From the NCBI GenBank assembly GCA_015039465.1, contig MU130477.1:554619-618618 (forward strand): a stretch of 64,000 bases of DNA, read 5' to 3'. Origin of the DNA: Phlegmacium glaucopus (lineage: Eukaryota; Basidiomycota; Agaricomycetes; Agaricales; Cortinariaceae). Of the stretch, positions 44,068-57,423 are shown piece after piece. The first letter of the stretch is position 1. The number at the start of each line of letters is the position of its first letter. Both the position numbers and the translations under genes were made by a program. A model generated the notes under the pieces. That model worked only from the letters and a program-made list of their open reading frames with translations, made no database searches and had not been told where the DNA came from.

Positions 44068-44309
44068 TATGTTTTCTAGCATCAGATCCAAAGGGACTAA
44101 GGCTGCCTCAGGATGCTCTCAGGTTGCCTCAGGTTGCCCCAGGACAGCCTAAGACTTTTCATACATAGGTAACTTGCACCCCAGGGCAACCTCTTGACCT
44201 GAGCACCCTGAGCTGCCTGGGGCACCCCAGGACATTTCAGGACAGCCTAGGGCAGAAGTCATTTTTCCTGATGGAAGGATGAGGGAAAAAAGAATAAGGG
44301 GTCTGATGA

Positions 44310-44585
44310 GTGTTTCAGCCATTCATAACAGGCTCACTTAGACTCATGCCACAGCTCTTTCCAACTACAACCCCCATACTGGTGCCCAAGAGGAAATTTG
44401 AGGATGAGAAGCTGCCAATTGAGGATCTCCACACTAGGCTCTCTTCACTTATTTTGAATTACAAATCAGCTGATTCAGCTGTACTCTGGCTCCTGAGTGC
44501 ATATAGATTTGACCAGAATGTCTTGCAGAAGTCCCTTAGAGGTTTGTTGTTACTCTTCATTTTTTATATCAGTCTTATGCTCTAA
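44310..44585 (+). pseudogene. Coding relic
   Basis: An open plus-strand segment (PKRKFEDEKLPIEDLHTRLS ... SAYRFDQNVLQKSLRG) with plausible amino-acid composition. Family not recognised. It sits beside repeat 5 and the left-type end of family 7. Confidence 0.35.
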
Positions 44586-45160
44586 TGTCTTGGTGAGGCT
44601 AGTTTCTCCAATGTCAAGTTTGAGGACATGGCCAAAATTGTTGAGATTAACCCCTGGCTAGATGACATTGGAATGTTCAACCTCCATCACCCTCACATCC
44701 TCACTAGAGGACATGAATGTTCTACTGGTTCAATATGGTCCACTGTCTGCCTAAAATAATGAAGAGGCAAGATCCTGTTTCCTCTCCCTGGTGAGATGAT
44801 TTTTTACATATGTACTGCTTAAATTAAAGCATATAATGACATATTTTCAACTGCCTGATAATTTGAACTGACTTATCAATCACTGTTGTCCCTGTGCCTT
44901 TTGTCCTTTCTGGATCTTTCACCACCTATCTTGACATGTTTTAAACAATCAAATGACACTCCTGACCCTCATCAACATTTGATTATTAATAGGATGTTCA
45001 AGTGAAACCATGGCCTTTGCTACCTCTTATATTGTCTCCCATCTGCATTTAAAAGTCACACTCCTTGATAGTGTTGCCATGGCTCAGTGCAGTCTGCTTA
45101 TGGCTCAGCTCAGACACCTGAGCTGCTTACATCAGGTCAGCCTAGCTAATGTAGTGATGC
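44586..45160. other. CpG-poor relic sequence
   Basis: Plus-strand codons look vaguely coding around 44,600-44,700 and 45,010-45,120, but stops interrupt them. Nothing identifiable. Confidence 0.3.
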
Positions 45161-45505
45161 CAAAGTTTGGTTCCAAACTGGCACAAAAACTGAGAACCAA
45201 AAGAACTGAACTGTCAGTTCAGATTCAGTTCAGTTCAGTCCAAATATTTTGCATCAGGAAAAACACTTTGGCTCTAAGAGTCTCTCAGAGCAACCTCAAA
45301 ATTTTTAAGTGTATAAAATCATTAAAAAATGCATTTGAAACATATTATTTCTTTGAGGTTGGTCTAAGAGACTCTCAGAGTAGCTAGAGTGTCTTAGACT
45401 CTAGAGCTAAAGTGTTCCTCCTGATGTGGGCTGTTAGTCTGGTTCTTGGTTCTCAATTTTGTAGGATTTTGAGAACCAGGTTTGAACCAGTTTGAACCAA
45501 ACTTT
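45161..45505. mobile_element. Family-6-related TIR element
   Basis: The ends CAAAGTTTGGTTC and GAACCAAACTTT are inverted. The interior holds AACTGAACTGTCAGTTCAG and two inverted segments (CTAAGAGTCTCTCAGAG near 45,275 and GGTCTAAGAGACTCTCAGAG near 45,360). No coding region. Confidence 0.5.
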
Positions 45506-45646
45506 CTCATAATATTTCTTCTAAAATTTCTGTGGAGAATTGATTTTATATTAATTATATTCTATAAATGTTGTTAGGTGCTAGACCCAATGCTTTGGGA
45601 GTTGGAGTTTGAAAAAAAAGTCTCATTGCTTTGAACCCCACACTTC

Positions 45647-45855
45647 ACTGCTGGCAGCAGGTGGTGTTTCTTTTGGAAAACCCTATTTTTAGATATGTTT
45701 TGTCACCCCTAAAACATTCCTCCTAAGGTTACACCAAATTAATTCCCTTATAAGGAAGTTGTTTTGGTGTAACTTTAGGAAAAATGTAATCAGAAATGAC
45801 AAAACATTTCTAAAAATAAGTTTTTCCACCAGAAACACCACCTGCTGCCAGCAGT
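45647..45855. repeat. Inverted repeat of about 209 bp (MITE-like)
   Basis: ACTGCTGGCAGCAGGTGGTG at 45,647 and its reverse complement ending at 45,855. Pairing continues inward through GTTTCTTTTGGAAAA/TTTTTCCACCAGAAAC with gaps. No coding region. Confidence 0.75.
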
Positions 45856-46377
45856 ACTTAGTGATGACAACAATGCCAACAACTCCAGCAACAAGGCCAA
45901 CAATTCCAACAACTTGGGGGAGTTACTATATTTTTTAGTAAGTTCCTTACTATTTTAATGCACTACAATAATAACAATGAACCTTGGGGTTTTTTTTTCC
46001 ATTTTACAATGACAGGTGTGGTGATGAGCCACATCACTTTGCAATGATGATGATGAGCACCACCCCCCTTGAAGTTAGGAGGTATGTTTTTAAATTAAAA
46101 TTTAATTCTAATATTAACTACAACAGACAAAATGACAGCCAACAAACAATGTTGAACAAATGACAACAAACAAATTGATGACAATGAATGAACAACCACA
46201 ACAAATGAAAAACAGTGACAAATGAACAATGAAGGCAAATGTCACACCTCACTGTTGCAAGCTTGCACATTCAATTGCAGATATGGTATGTTTTAAATCC
46301 AAATTTATTAACCACAACAGACAATTGACAGCTAACAAACAATATCAAATGAATGACAAATGTGATGAACAAACAAT
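45856..46377. repeat. CAACAA/ACAAATGA-rich simple sequence
   Basis: Long stretches of ACAACAAAC, GAACAAC and AAATGACAAC. They resemble a CpG-free, reverse-oriented form of the GTTGTT arrays inside the family-2 elements, but no ends were found. Confidence 0.4.
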
Positions 46378-47004
46378 GGGACTAGCCTGGTTTAGGTAAT
46401 ACCATGGATTTTACCGTACTTTACTTACCAGTACCATTCAGTATGGAACTGTGGTAATTATGGACATCCATGGTCCCCTGGAACTGCCGAGATGGCTGAC
46501 CAAATTTAATAGGGTTACAAAATGTGACTAGTCCAAATAAATAATTGTATACAAATTTACTAATGATCCAGATACATTTCATTGCTTTGCCTTTCTGCAA
46601 CTTTCCTTGGGTCATATTTATAATTTTTTAGAAGAAAATTAACTCAATATATCACAAAGTATACCTCAGTTTTCTTTGGCATTTTTTTACCAGCTGGAAA
46701 TTGAAACATGGCCCTGTTCCATGGGGTTTGAATTTTTGACCTAGGGCATCAGCCAGGCTTGCACAATGCTTAGGGGGTAGGCCTAAATTGAAGCATGAGA
46801 AAAGAGGAAAGTATGTCTAAATGATAAATAGTGGTCTATCATTTCTCCAGAAAAGAAAAATGAATAAATATGCAGAGACACTACAATATTTGAGCTGTGA
46901 AGTCAGAAAGGCTGGGTAGTACTGGTAACTGCCCTAACCGTACCGTACCATACCATATTTGGCCAAACCACAGTTTGTTTACCGGTCATTATCATCCTAG
47001 TCCC
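46378..47004. mobile_element. TIR element with GGGACTAG ends
   Basis: Starts GGGACTAGCCTGG and ends CATCCTAGTCCC. Subterminal GTACC/GGTAC-rich segments occur on both sides (CCGTACTTTACTTACCAGTA near 46,413; CCGTACCGTACCATACC near 46,938). No target duplication could be fixed. Confidence 0.5.
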
Positions 47005-47009
47005 TACAA

Positions 47010-47165
47010 TAAAGCCTATGACTTGAGCAATCACATCTAAATCCTCAGCATCATTGCCAACATTAAACTTCACCTTGATGAACAAAACAGAGATTGAGCC
47101 AAATGCTTTAAAATAGTGCTTAATCCTGCCCCATGTGCTGATGTGCCCTTCAATGATTGTCTCAG
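47010..47165 (-). pseudogene. Coding relic, family unknown
   Basis: Continuous minus-strand frame with segments IIEGHISTWGRIKHYFKAFG and KVKFNVGNDAEDLDVIAQVI. A frame change follows upstream near 47,165. Function unknown. Confidence 0.35.
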
Positions 47166-47391
47166 GATATTTTTAAAAGCCAAACCAGCAAATGTCAAAC
47201 ATTGAATGCAATCTTTCAAGGTAAATGATGAAATCAACAACCAAAAAGGTGATCACATTATCACGTCCACAACCACATGTGTCTGCATGTGTTTGGCTGT
47301 CTCAACATTTATATGAATATAGTTTGTTGAGAAAAGTCAACATTCTGCTGTCACATATAGATTAAGCACCCTAATATGTGTGAGGGTATAA

Positions 47392-47868
47392 GGGTCTGTT
47401 TGGCAACAATAATCCAGCTTGCATTCTCATTTTGATGGCACTGGATTATTCTCACAGCCCCAAAATGGGAAGGTGGACAATTTCCGTTTTAGATTGTGAC
47501 AAGTCCTGGAGGTTTCGCACACCTCACCAACACCCAATGGGGGCTGCTCGTCGTCATTGCTCCTCACCTCCAGCATGACTGAGCTTTTATTCACACGTAA
47601 TAGGCAAAATTTAGATAGAAGAAATTGTTTCATTTTATATATCAGACTAGAATAACAAAGCGTGCCAAGTTTTCCAACACAAGGACAGTGTTGGGACATG
47701 CTCGATGTTGCCAACAATGAGCTCAACAAGCTCGAGGGCGACCCGGATAGAGACAGGAAGTTGATGTGACGTGGCATTATTATCCTGGATCACGCTTAGG
47801 GCTGTGAGAATAATCCAGCTGCCATCAAAATGAGAATGCAAGCTGGATTATCGTTGCCGAACAGACCC
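47392..47868. mobile_element. PIF/Harbinger-type (Tourist-like) MITE, 477 bp
   Basis: The ends are near-perfect inverted repeats of about 65 bp starting GGGTCTGTTTGGCAAC and ending GTTGCCGAACAGACCC. The 3-bp duplication TAA lies at 47,389-47,391 and 47,869-47,871, the TWA-type target of PIF/Harbinger elements. The interior retains CpG (e.g. CGTCGTC), so the copy is younger than its surroundings. No transposase. Confidence 0.85.
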
Positions 47869-48071
47869 TAAAAAGTGCCAGCAACTCTGAACATGTCACC
47901 ATACATGTCTAAGACCTAAAATCAATAAATACAAAGAAACATTCCAACTTTCAGTGGTTTTAAGGGGATTGAGCCCAGGATGAGAGAGTGGAGTGTTTAT
48001 TTGTATTAAATCATGACAACCCAAAACAACAATAATTTCCAAATAATTTCATCACCTTGCTTTACAGCAAA

Positions 48072-48383
48072 GTGATCTGAAACATGACTGAAACATATTA
48101 CTTCTTTAACTTTTCAATCACTGCTTCCACTATCCCAAAATATTTAATTCTAGAGGTATTTCAACCCTACATCTGCTATCTAAAATATATTTCTGCCTGT
48201 GGTGTGAAATGAACACTTTTTGCAGCTTGAAAATTCCTAATTTAGTCATTGCAGAATAACTTCAGAAGCATAGTTGAAACATATCATTTATTTGCTACTT
48301 CATCTACCCCTCACTCAGGGATGAAATATTTTATTCTGTCCACATTTCAGTCCTTTTTCAGCTGTTCTGAGATATCAGTGCTT
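48072..48383. repeat. Dispersed repeat 4, copy 2
   Basis: Reverse complement of 13,615-13,930. Ends 20 bp before a splice acceptor of the coiled-coil gene. Confidence 0.8.
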
Positions 48384-48436
48384 GTTTTAATCATTGTTTA
48401 TAGCAAGGGTTGTTGACAAACAACGATGTTGATACG

Positions 48437-51400
48437 ATGACCGCCATCAAATTACTAGGGTTCATGGACTCACAGGGGCAGGACCACCCTCTTCTACTGG
48501 AATTAAATAGCCTCAAATCGACTGTTGCTCGTTTTCAGGTAACAAGTTACAATCTCCCCAAGACCTATCACTTACCTTGATATGTTCAGGATGAGGCACA
48601 CGTCTTGGCCGTCAAACTTCAACGACACTCATTAGACAGAGCAAATACACATGAACGAGCCGCTATCCTCGAACGTGAGAATGACTGGCTCAAGGCTGAG
48701 ATAGCCATTCTACGCGCCAACCCAACCACTCCTTCGAAATCCTCGAACCCGACGAATGAACAAGTGCAACAGCTTACACTCTCTTTGCGACGTCTATCTC
48801 AGAAGCTGACCTTGACCGAAGATGCTCTGTCGAGCAAGACCACAGGGTTAGTACAAGCCAACGCGGAACTGTTGAAAGCACGACTTGCCGTCGAGAATGC
48901 GTATGAATTGGGCGCGAGGGTTCGAGGAAGGGAAGAAGCTGCTAAAATCAGGGAGCATGAATTAGAATTGCGGTTGAAAGCCGCCGAAGAGGAGAAAAAG
49001 ATGTCAGAAGTAGCTGTTGGTGAATATGCCAAGTTGGTGCGATCAATGGAAGCCCGTATGGGTTTGGGTTCGACCTCGACTTTGGTATCTCCTAATGGCA
49101 TCAAGGTAGAGGAGGATCCAGTTAAACATTGCTCTGGCGACTCTCCGGGTGTAGCTCTGGCCAATACTTTCGTGGAAGGAAAATTGGGCCTTAAATGTCT
49201 ACTATCCGAATTCCAATCCGATAGGGAAGAACTGCAACGCCAACTTGGCCAACTTCAAGGAGAACTCGAAGTCCTAAAGTCCAACCACGAAGCCGAGCGT
49301 AAAGCGACTCATATCTTTCATCTCGAACTGACAAAAGCCCAAGCCGAACTTCAAACGCTGAAAATAGACGATAACACAGCTGCTAAGATGGTTGCGCGCT
49401 ATATGTAAAGCCATCCCTCCTTCACCTTGAATTCTAGCAAAAGTTTTCAATTGACAAGTTTGCACTTCACAGGCAATTCTCTCAAACATCTACTAACGCC
49501 CTTCAATCCACATTGTCAGCTCTAAAAACAAGACATGCTGCTACACTTTCGACGCTCACCTCTACATCTTACTCTCTCACTTCAAATTTACGCTCCGCGG
49601 AGAGCACTATCGAGAGGCTACGCACATCACTTGATGAACTAGGCGGGGAAATGATGAAAGAAACTTATGGGAGGCGAAGAGAGGTTGCCTTGCGTGTGAA
49701 GCTGCTTGGACGAGAGGAGAAAATGTTAGAGGGGTTGAGAAGGTGGCTTAGGAAGGGGGAGGAGGCGATATCTGATGCTGAAAACGAGGCCGAGGATAGT
49801 CAGAGTAGGGTTCGGGCGGCTTTGCTGGGCATGACTCAAGATGCTAGGATCTTACTGGAGGGTCTGGATGATGGAGTTGTCACGGATTCAGCATCCCTTT
49901 CTGGATCTCTGGCGAGGGTCGTTCTGGCCCAGGGATTGGTGGACGGGCTCGTGGAAGAATTGAAGATGGAGACAGCTAGGAGGATGGAGATGGAGAAGAC
50001 GGTTCTCCAAGACGAGCGAGATACAAGTCCACCCGTGGCGATGCTCAACGGCTATGACGTAAATCGACGACAGCGAGTATCGGAAGCACAAGAAAGCTCT
50101 TCAAATATGTCTTCTGCCTCTGCTTTTGCGCCGCCTCCTCTTGAAACGACCATAGACCTTCCACCTGAATCGGAACCCCGACCCTTTGAAAAAGCACAGT
50201 CAGATACAACAACTCTGATAGAAGCTGCGTCAATCGATACCAACGCTCCAGACATACCGAGTTCTACAAATAGAGATGGCCTTATACCTTTAGAGCGAAC
50301 ACTCCCAGCAGACGAAATGAATGCCCTCACCGACAACCTCGTCCCATCAGGTCCCCAAACACATCAATCCAATAATTCAACCCCGAATCTCACCCCAATC
50401 ACTGTCTTGCCTGAAAAGGCAGCAGCAGCAGGAGAATCTCTCCTAGTTGACGAACAGTTAACTCCTTCTAACTCTGCACCCGTTCCTGACATCGCGGTCG
50501 ATGCAGACGCTACTCAAGTACCGCATATATGCGCTAAAATTACAAACTCCGTGCTTGAGGACGCCAGTAGCGACAAGCAATTGGACTCGGTCATCATACA
50601 GAACGGTGTAGCTTCCCGAAATATTGATTTGTCGGTGGAACTTTCTTCCGCGCCTGCTATAGTCGGACCCGGGCTTGCAGTTGAACTCGTTGATAACACC
50701 ACGTCGCCGCCTTCACCCTCAATCCTGCATTCGGACGTAGATCCTGCGGTCTCATCGAATTCTGTGACTTCTCTACCTACCACCTCTTCAACTGGTCAAC
50801 CGCTAGTCTTAGCAGAAATAGTAGAATTAAAAACAGCACCGCCCCATCCACTACTAGCCGAACTCACCAAGATCAGGCATAGGTACGACGACCTCCAACA
50901 CTCATTCCGCGACTGTCATCTCGCTTTGGAAGGTCTAAAAGCATCACTAGGGCCTTCCACCACCACTTCCTCAAATCATCAATCTAATCCACTATCTAAC
51001 CGGCAAACCGGAGGCAAACCACCAGAACTAAAGTTAACGCCCATAATCCCCTTGGATGTTTTGCATGCCGCTGTTAGTCGATTAGATGATTATACGGAAG
51101 ATGTGCGTGTGGAAGTTGAAATAAGGATTTCGGATGAGGAGATGTTAGCAAAAGGATACGAGGTGCTGTTGTGTGTTCCTGGGGCGCTATCTTCTTCTGC
51201 GCCTTCGCCTTCTCCGTTGTCTCCTCAACCTGACCAGTACCGCCATCCTCAATTTTTATCCCAACCTCCACTCCTATCTGAATCTCATTCCGACTATGAC
51301 CAAGATCAAGATTTGGCTATTAAAGACTCTTCATCCATTCCACCCACTCAATCCGAACTTGAAATGCAAATACAAGCTTTCATAACAGGCACCGATCCGA

Positions 51401-52233
51401 CCGTGACCAAAGCTTGCGAAGGCTTCTCCAAAAAACTGGAGGACGTACAGCACGATATCGCCGTTCTAAAGAGGGCTATACATGATCCAGACCCTGAGAT
51501 GATGATGACGGTGGGTGACGGACCTGAGCTTTCCTCAGAGACACCGACAACGCTAGAAACTGGTGGTCGTGGTTGGCCTTCGTGGATTCGTTCTCCGTCT
51601 AGACCTTCCGCGCCTTTCTCTGCCTCTGCTACAACTTCTGGGAAACATTTTGGTCCTTCACCTACGTTTGGCAGTATCATGACTAGTCCTCATAGGTTGA
51701 AACATTCTCCGTCGCTTAACCTGAATCCTTATCAGAACCAGAGGAGCAGTAGTGCCAGTTTCCTCAACAGGAATGGATCAAGTTGGAGGCAAGGTGGAGG
51801 GAGAGGAGGGAGAGATGACGTTTTGGGAACGTTAGGATTGAGAGTGCCCATGCCCATTTTCGATTCGGCCGTGCATCAACCATTGCAGCCTGTATCATCA
51901 TCTAGTGGCGCCATAGGAGGTTGGGGTTGGAATGGACTATCTTCTACTACGCCAACACCAATAAAGCAAAGGTCTGTATCATCAACGATGTACATGCTTG
52001 GGCTAGGTGCTTCTCCGATGACGACGGCAGCTCGTTCGCGAGGTACCAGTAACCCAAAGAGTGGTGATCCAGCGGCTGCTGCAGAGGCGGGGGTGGAATC
52101 TGTCAATGAGATGCAGTTGAGAGGGCCGATAGGTTTAGTCGATGTCGGACATGGTAACAAACTTACCGGTGGAGATGGACCTGAGACGACGGATACGGAA
52201 ACAGAAGATGAACAGGAAGTTGATGTCGAATAA
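48437..52233 (+). CDS. Large coiled-coil protein, 5' end probably incomplete
   Basis: Exons 48,437-48,538, 48,590-49,404 and 49,473-52,233 join in frame to 1,225 aa from the first ATG. However, the frame is open upstream of that ATG (QGLLTNNDVDT) back to a splice acceptor TTTATAG at 48,397-48,403, so the natural protein probably starts in an upstream exon. Residues about 35-420 are heptad-rich coiled coil (e.g. ERENDWLKAEIAILR, REHELELRLKAAEEEKK). The middle is a Ser/Thr/Pro-rich disordered region. A second short helical part (LAELTKIRHRYDDLQHSFRD) follows, and the tail is acidic (DTETEDEQEVDVE). No enzymatic domain is seen. A structural or cytoskeletal scaffold role is an inference. The family looks conserved among agarics but is not one I can name. 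Confidence 0.8.
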
Positions 52234-52684
52234 CCCCGGAGAGATTGGTGCACGATGCGATGGAAGAACCGTGACCATGATGGACGCTGGACTCTATACT
52301 TTATATCATTGCTTTCTTCCGCATTCACGTCCTGCGATTTTACAGTTTCACACACCACATCTACCTAAGGAACTTACTACTTATCAACTAGATCCTCGGA
52401 AGTCTGTCTCTAATACGGGATTCCAGGCAGGAATAGCAGAGGAGATTTCTACGAGTTTTGATTTACTCTTCATTCACCTACTTAAGAATTGAGTTTAGTA
52501 TGCGACACAAGTATACGAGTTCACCTTGCCCAACAATTTCGGGTAGTAGGAATGCTTGAGGGGTGCCCCGAAGCTCAAGTCGATGATGTCGATGAGCCTC
52601 TGTCATGGTTCGTTACTCTCAGTACAACGTTGAACAACGTTGGATGATGCTATTAAACGACTAACCCTTCCTTGTGTGTACAAT

Positions 52685-52906
52685 TCAAGTGAAAAAGCGG
52701 TCGGCAAAGGCCGGTTGCTTTCCGATGGTCGCGGTGTTCTCGGAGGCATCTGATGCGATGTGATTTAAACTTTTATACGTCTTCAAAGACGTGGAACAGG
52801 AATTCCGGGAAGGACCAGTTGGGAGGTAGCCGCGAGCAGCCGTGAGCATGGCAATCTTCTCCTTGATGGAAAGGGCGGTGCGTCGCTGCTGAGACGGACA
52901 TACCAT
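52685..52906 (-). CDS. Possible small protein, 73 aa
   Basis: ATG at 52,906, frame open to TGA at 52,685, with a coding-like segment (ALSIKEKIAMLTAARGYLPT) and G/C-rich third positions in the first half. There is no homologue I recognise and no promoter evidence. It could equally be chance. Confidence 0.25.
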   Translation of the reverse strand: MVCPSQQRRTALSIKEKIAMLTAARGYLPTGPSRNSCSTSLKTYKSLNHIASDASENTATIGKQPAFADRFFT

Positions 52907-53590
52907 ACATAACGTGATGTACTTTTGTTGGGTGTCTGCTGAAAAACGATTCGGGATGAAAGTCGAGTACTATGCTTCCGCTTGCACTGCTGTCGATAAT
53001 TGGTCGATGACACTTTTATGAGTCTAGTTAATCAACTGTCACAGTGCTTCAAGCACTTTCCCCCCCTTTCATTCTTCCCCGCCCCAAGTTTACAAGTATG
53101 AAACGCATCGATTTCCTGACTCGGATCCGTTTAAAACTTCAGCAATCGATCGCAGTAGAGATTGTTGCCTGGAGGTGAATGCTCTCCAGGGATTGTACCA
53201 GCCCTACTTGTATTTTCAGTTTAAGAATGGAGGATCTTAATGTCCACTGCGCTGAGCGTCGCTGATATCTGGCTTATGGTGGTTCACAACAATGGGCGGC
53301 TTTAGTTTGAACTTGAAATACCCCCCTCGTACGTTTCAAAGTGTAACAGGATCGGCTACTTCAAATGTCAATCCAACTAAAACACATGCTTTCCAATAAT
53401 ACCCGTAATTACTTGACAATGTGCATGACTTCTGTCGACCTCCAATTGGATATTCGGACTCCACTCCACCTCCGGCATCCAGTTCCCCTTTCAAAGCGAC
53501 CACCAACAAGCAAGCCTAGTGTCTGATAGTAAATATTCCTTCCACACTGATCCATACGTTCGTTCTAGGAAAATACATTGTTATTCTCAT

Positions 53591-53785
53591 ATGATAACAG
53601 ATGACAATGGCGTCGGGTTGAGAATGCGTTCATCCCGTCCTCGCGGGCGTACGTCAAATTTCCAACTTCCCATTACTCCCCCCCGAGCAGCGGCCACTGC
53701 CAATCCCGGGATCCGAATCGAGACGGCAGAACGTAGGCGGCGGATAAGGATCAGGGTTGATAATGCTGCCGGTTCCAAGTCTGAG
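53591..53785 (+). CDS. Possible first exon of a small basic protein
   Basis: From ATG 53,591 (ITDDNGVGLRMRSS) the frame is Arg/Pro-rich (TAERRRRIRIRVDNAAG) and runs into a good donor, GAG/GTAAGATGC, at about 53,786. No convincing downstream exon could be chained. Confidence 0.25.
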
Positions 53786-54600
53786 GTAAGATGCATTAAA
53801 TCCTTCTGCTATACTGAAATTATGAATGTTGGTTACTAAGATGTTTAATCAAGCAACAGTAGTTGCAACTCAGCGCTCAAAGTCAAAAGTAAGCCAATAA
53901 ATCCTAGAGACTACTAGCAACTTGCTAACGCAACTGAATACAGCGCATTATGATTTATCATAATATTGCGGGCCCGGGTTGTCCCCGCATGTTACCCGGG
54001 GACGTTGATGTCTTGACGCTGTTTTGGGTTTCTTAAGTCTCGTTCGTCTACATGAAAAGACACATTCCATAAACTTTGGTGTTTTAGACTTGTAACATGA
54101 TGTGTGTATTTTTATTTGCCCACACGTCCAACCTTCAACTATCGTCTCATTCGCACGCCCTACTTTTAGATATCCAAATCAACTGGACTAGTATTTCTAG
54201 GTATTTCTGGACTCTTATTTTAGTCCAGCCAACTCTGGATTGCCATTTCAGTAAATGCATTACGTAAACCTATCAAAAAAAATCCTAGTCATCGAAGGTA
54301 ACCCCGTAGCCCTTCCCAACCATGAACTGTTCAACGTTCAATCTCAGTTCGTCCTCATATTTGACAACTTGTCTACAGGTGACAGTATTTTGGGACCCCT
54401 GTCATAAATACCATCTACGTGGAAAAAATGAATCTCGGTATGTTTCGTCCCACTACCACTTCACTTTGTATTTCGGCGTGCGGTTCCCTCTTTTCACACG
54501 TTTCACGACATTCCAGTGGTTTGGATGGTGACCGCCTCCGGATTTTTATTTTAAGGATCCATCTATCCCTATCTGGATACCACTGGATTGTAAGAATTTG

Positions 54601-54685
54601 TATATAAAGTGCGTGTATTCAACGTTCTGACTCTCCAGGATACTCTCTTAGCTCCCTTCTATCTAATCTATCAAGCCAGATACAA
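54601..54685 (+). promoter_or_regulatory. TATA box and leader of the peroxidase gene
   Basis: TATATAAAG at 54,601-54,609 lies about 78 nt upstream of the ATG at 54,686, with a pyrimidine-rich leader (CTCTCTTAGCTCCCTTCT) between. A standard fungal core promoter arrangement. Confidence 0.6.
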
Positions 54686-56725
<2,040 letters not shown>

Positions 56726-57033
56726 ACTATTACTAAAGCGTCGGCTCGTAATTTAATTTTTTTATTTAAACATGTCTTTGGACTGGCGTTATAGTTATTG
56801 TCCGTACTAAATATAGGTTTTATGTTGAGAACCGTCGGACGTTCGGCACAAGCGGCACAATGTTGCGCTTCTCGAATCCACTTTCTTACAACCCTCTGCT
56901 CATCGATCCAAAGGCTGCAATTGCTCGTACCTCTCTATGTATTTGAACTCAGTGAATTGCTTTAATAATCCGTCAGCTCACTCACATTTTCACCTCAACT
57001 GCCTCACAAAAGCAAAATTGTAATGGACTAAGT
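56726..57033. other. 3' flank of the peroxidase gene
   Basis: No feature recognised. Confidence 0.4.
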
Positions 57034-57423
57034 ATGGGTCCTATTCCATTCGCGGACTTGTTTCGCTTATCGAACCTTCCGACTTCAGAGCCATCTGATT
57101 CACTTTGTCGCCACGCGCCGACAACCTCTTCAGCGCAAGTTTTTCCGTTACGGCGCTCCGCCTTTTTGAACGAAAAGAGTAGTCAGCCCAGGGGTCGACC
57201 TCCTGGAAAGTATGGACATAAAAATGGCAATCCCACGCTCACCAGCAGCTATGGAGGAGGCAGTCAGGCAGAGTGTATGCGACAACTTTCAGGCACTGCC
57301 CACCGTCCCTTAATTCGCTACTCAATATCCATCTTTGCAGCTTCATCTGATCCTTACAACAGCGAGAAAGGGAACGTCAACGGAGTATCAGCCGTGTCAA
57401 CCCGCGTACAATTCGAAAACTAA
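57034..57423 (+). CDS. Doubtful 129-aa ORF
   Basis: An uninterrupted frame from ATG (MGPIPFADLFRLSNLP) with no recognised domain or hydrophobic segment and low-complexity Ser/Gly parts. It ends where the duplicated membrane-protein segment begins. It could be a small gene or chance. Confidence 0.25.
   Translation: MGPIPFADLFRLSNLPTSEPSDSLCRHAPTTSSAQVFPLRRSAFLNEKSSQPRGRPPGKYGHKNGNPTLTSSYGGGSQAECMRQLSGTAHRPLIRYSISIFAASSDPYNSEKGNVNGVSAVSTRVQFEN

Larger units (their letters stand above)
28414..44273 (-). mobile_element. Matched family-7 ends enclosing the 15.9-kb CpG-bearing core
   Basis: 28,414 begins CATCAGGAAAAATGATTT with the right-type continuation and 44,273 ends ATTTTTCCTGATG with the left-type continuation, so a complete family-7 end pair encloses the tnp2 transposase relic, the 2.3-kb duplication, the 36.1-kb and 41.9-kb coding regions and the 40.7-kb gene. 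Repeat 5 flanks both sides. Two readings are possible: one large CACTA-like transposon, or an old short element into which younger elements inserted. The ends (28,414-28,900; 43,900-44,273) are CpG-poor and the interior is not, which favours the second reading or a mixture. Confidence 0.5.
52234..54600. other. Intergenic region with two doubtful small ORFs
   Basis: Normal CpG content. Contains the 3' flank of the coiled-coil gene, two weak small-gene candidates (52,685-52,906 minus; 53,591-53,785 plus) and the upstream region of the peroxidase gene. No repeats recognised. Confidence 0.45.

Noticed and set aside
46378..47004. A 5-bp ACAAT target duplication around the GGGACTAG element
   Set aside because: The right copy is offset by one base from the terminus, so the match may be chance.
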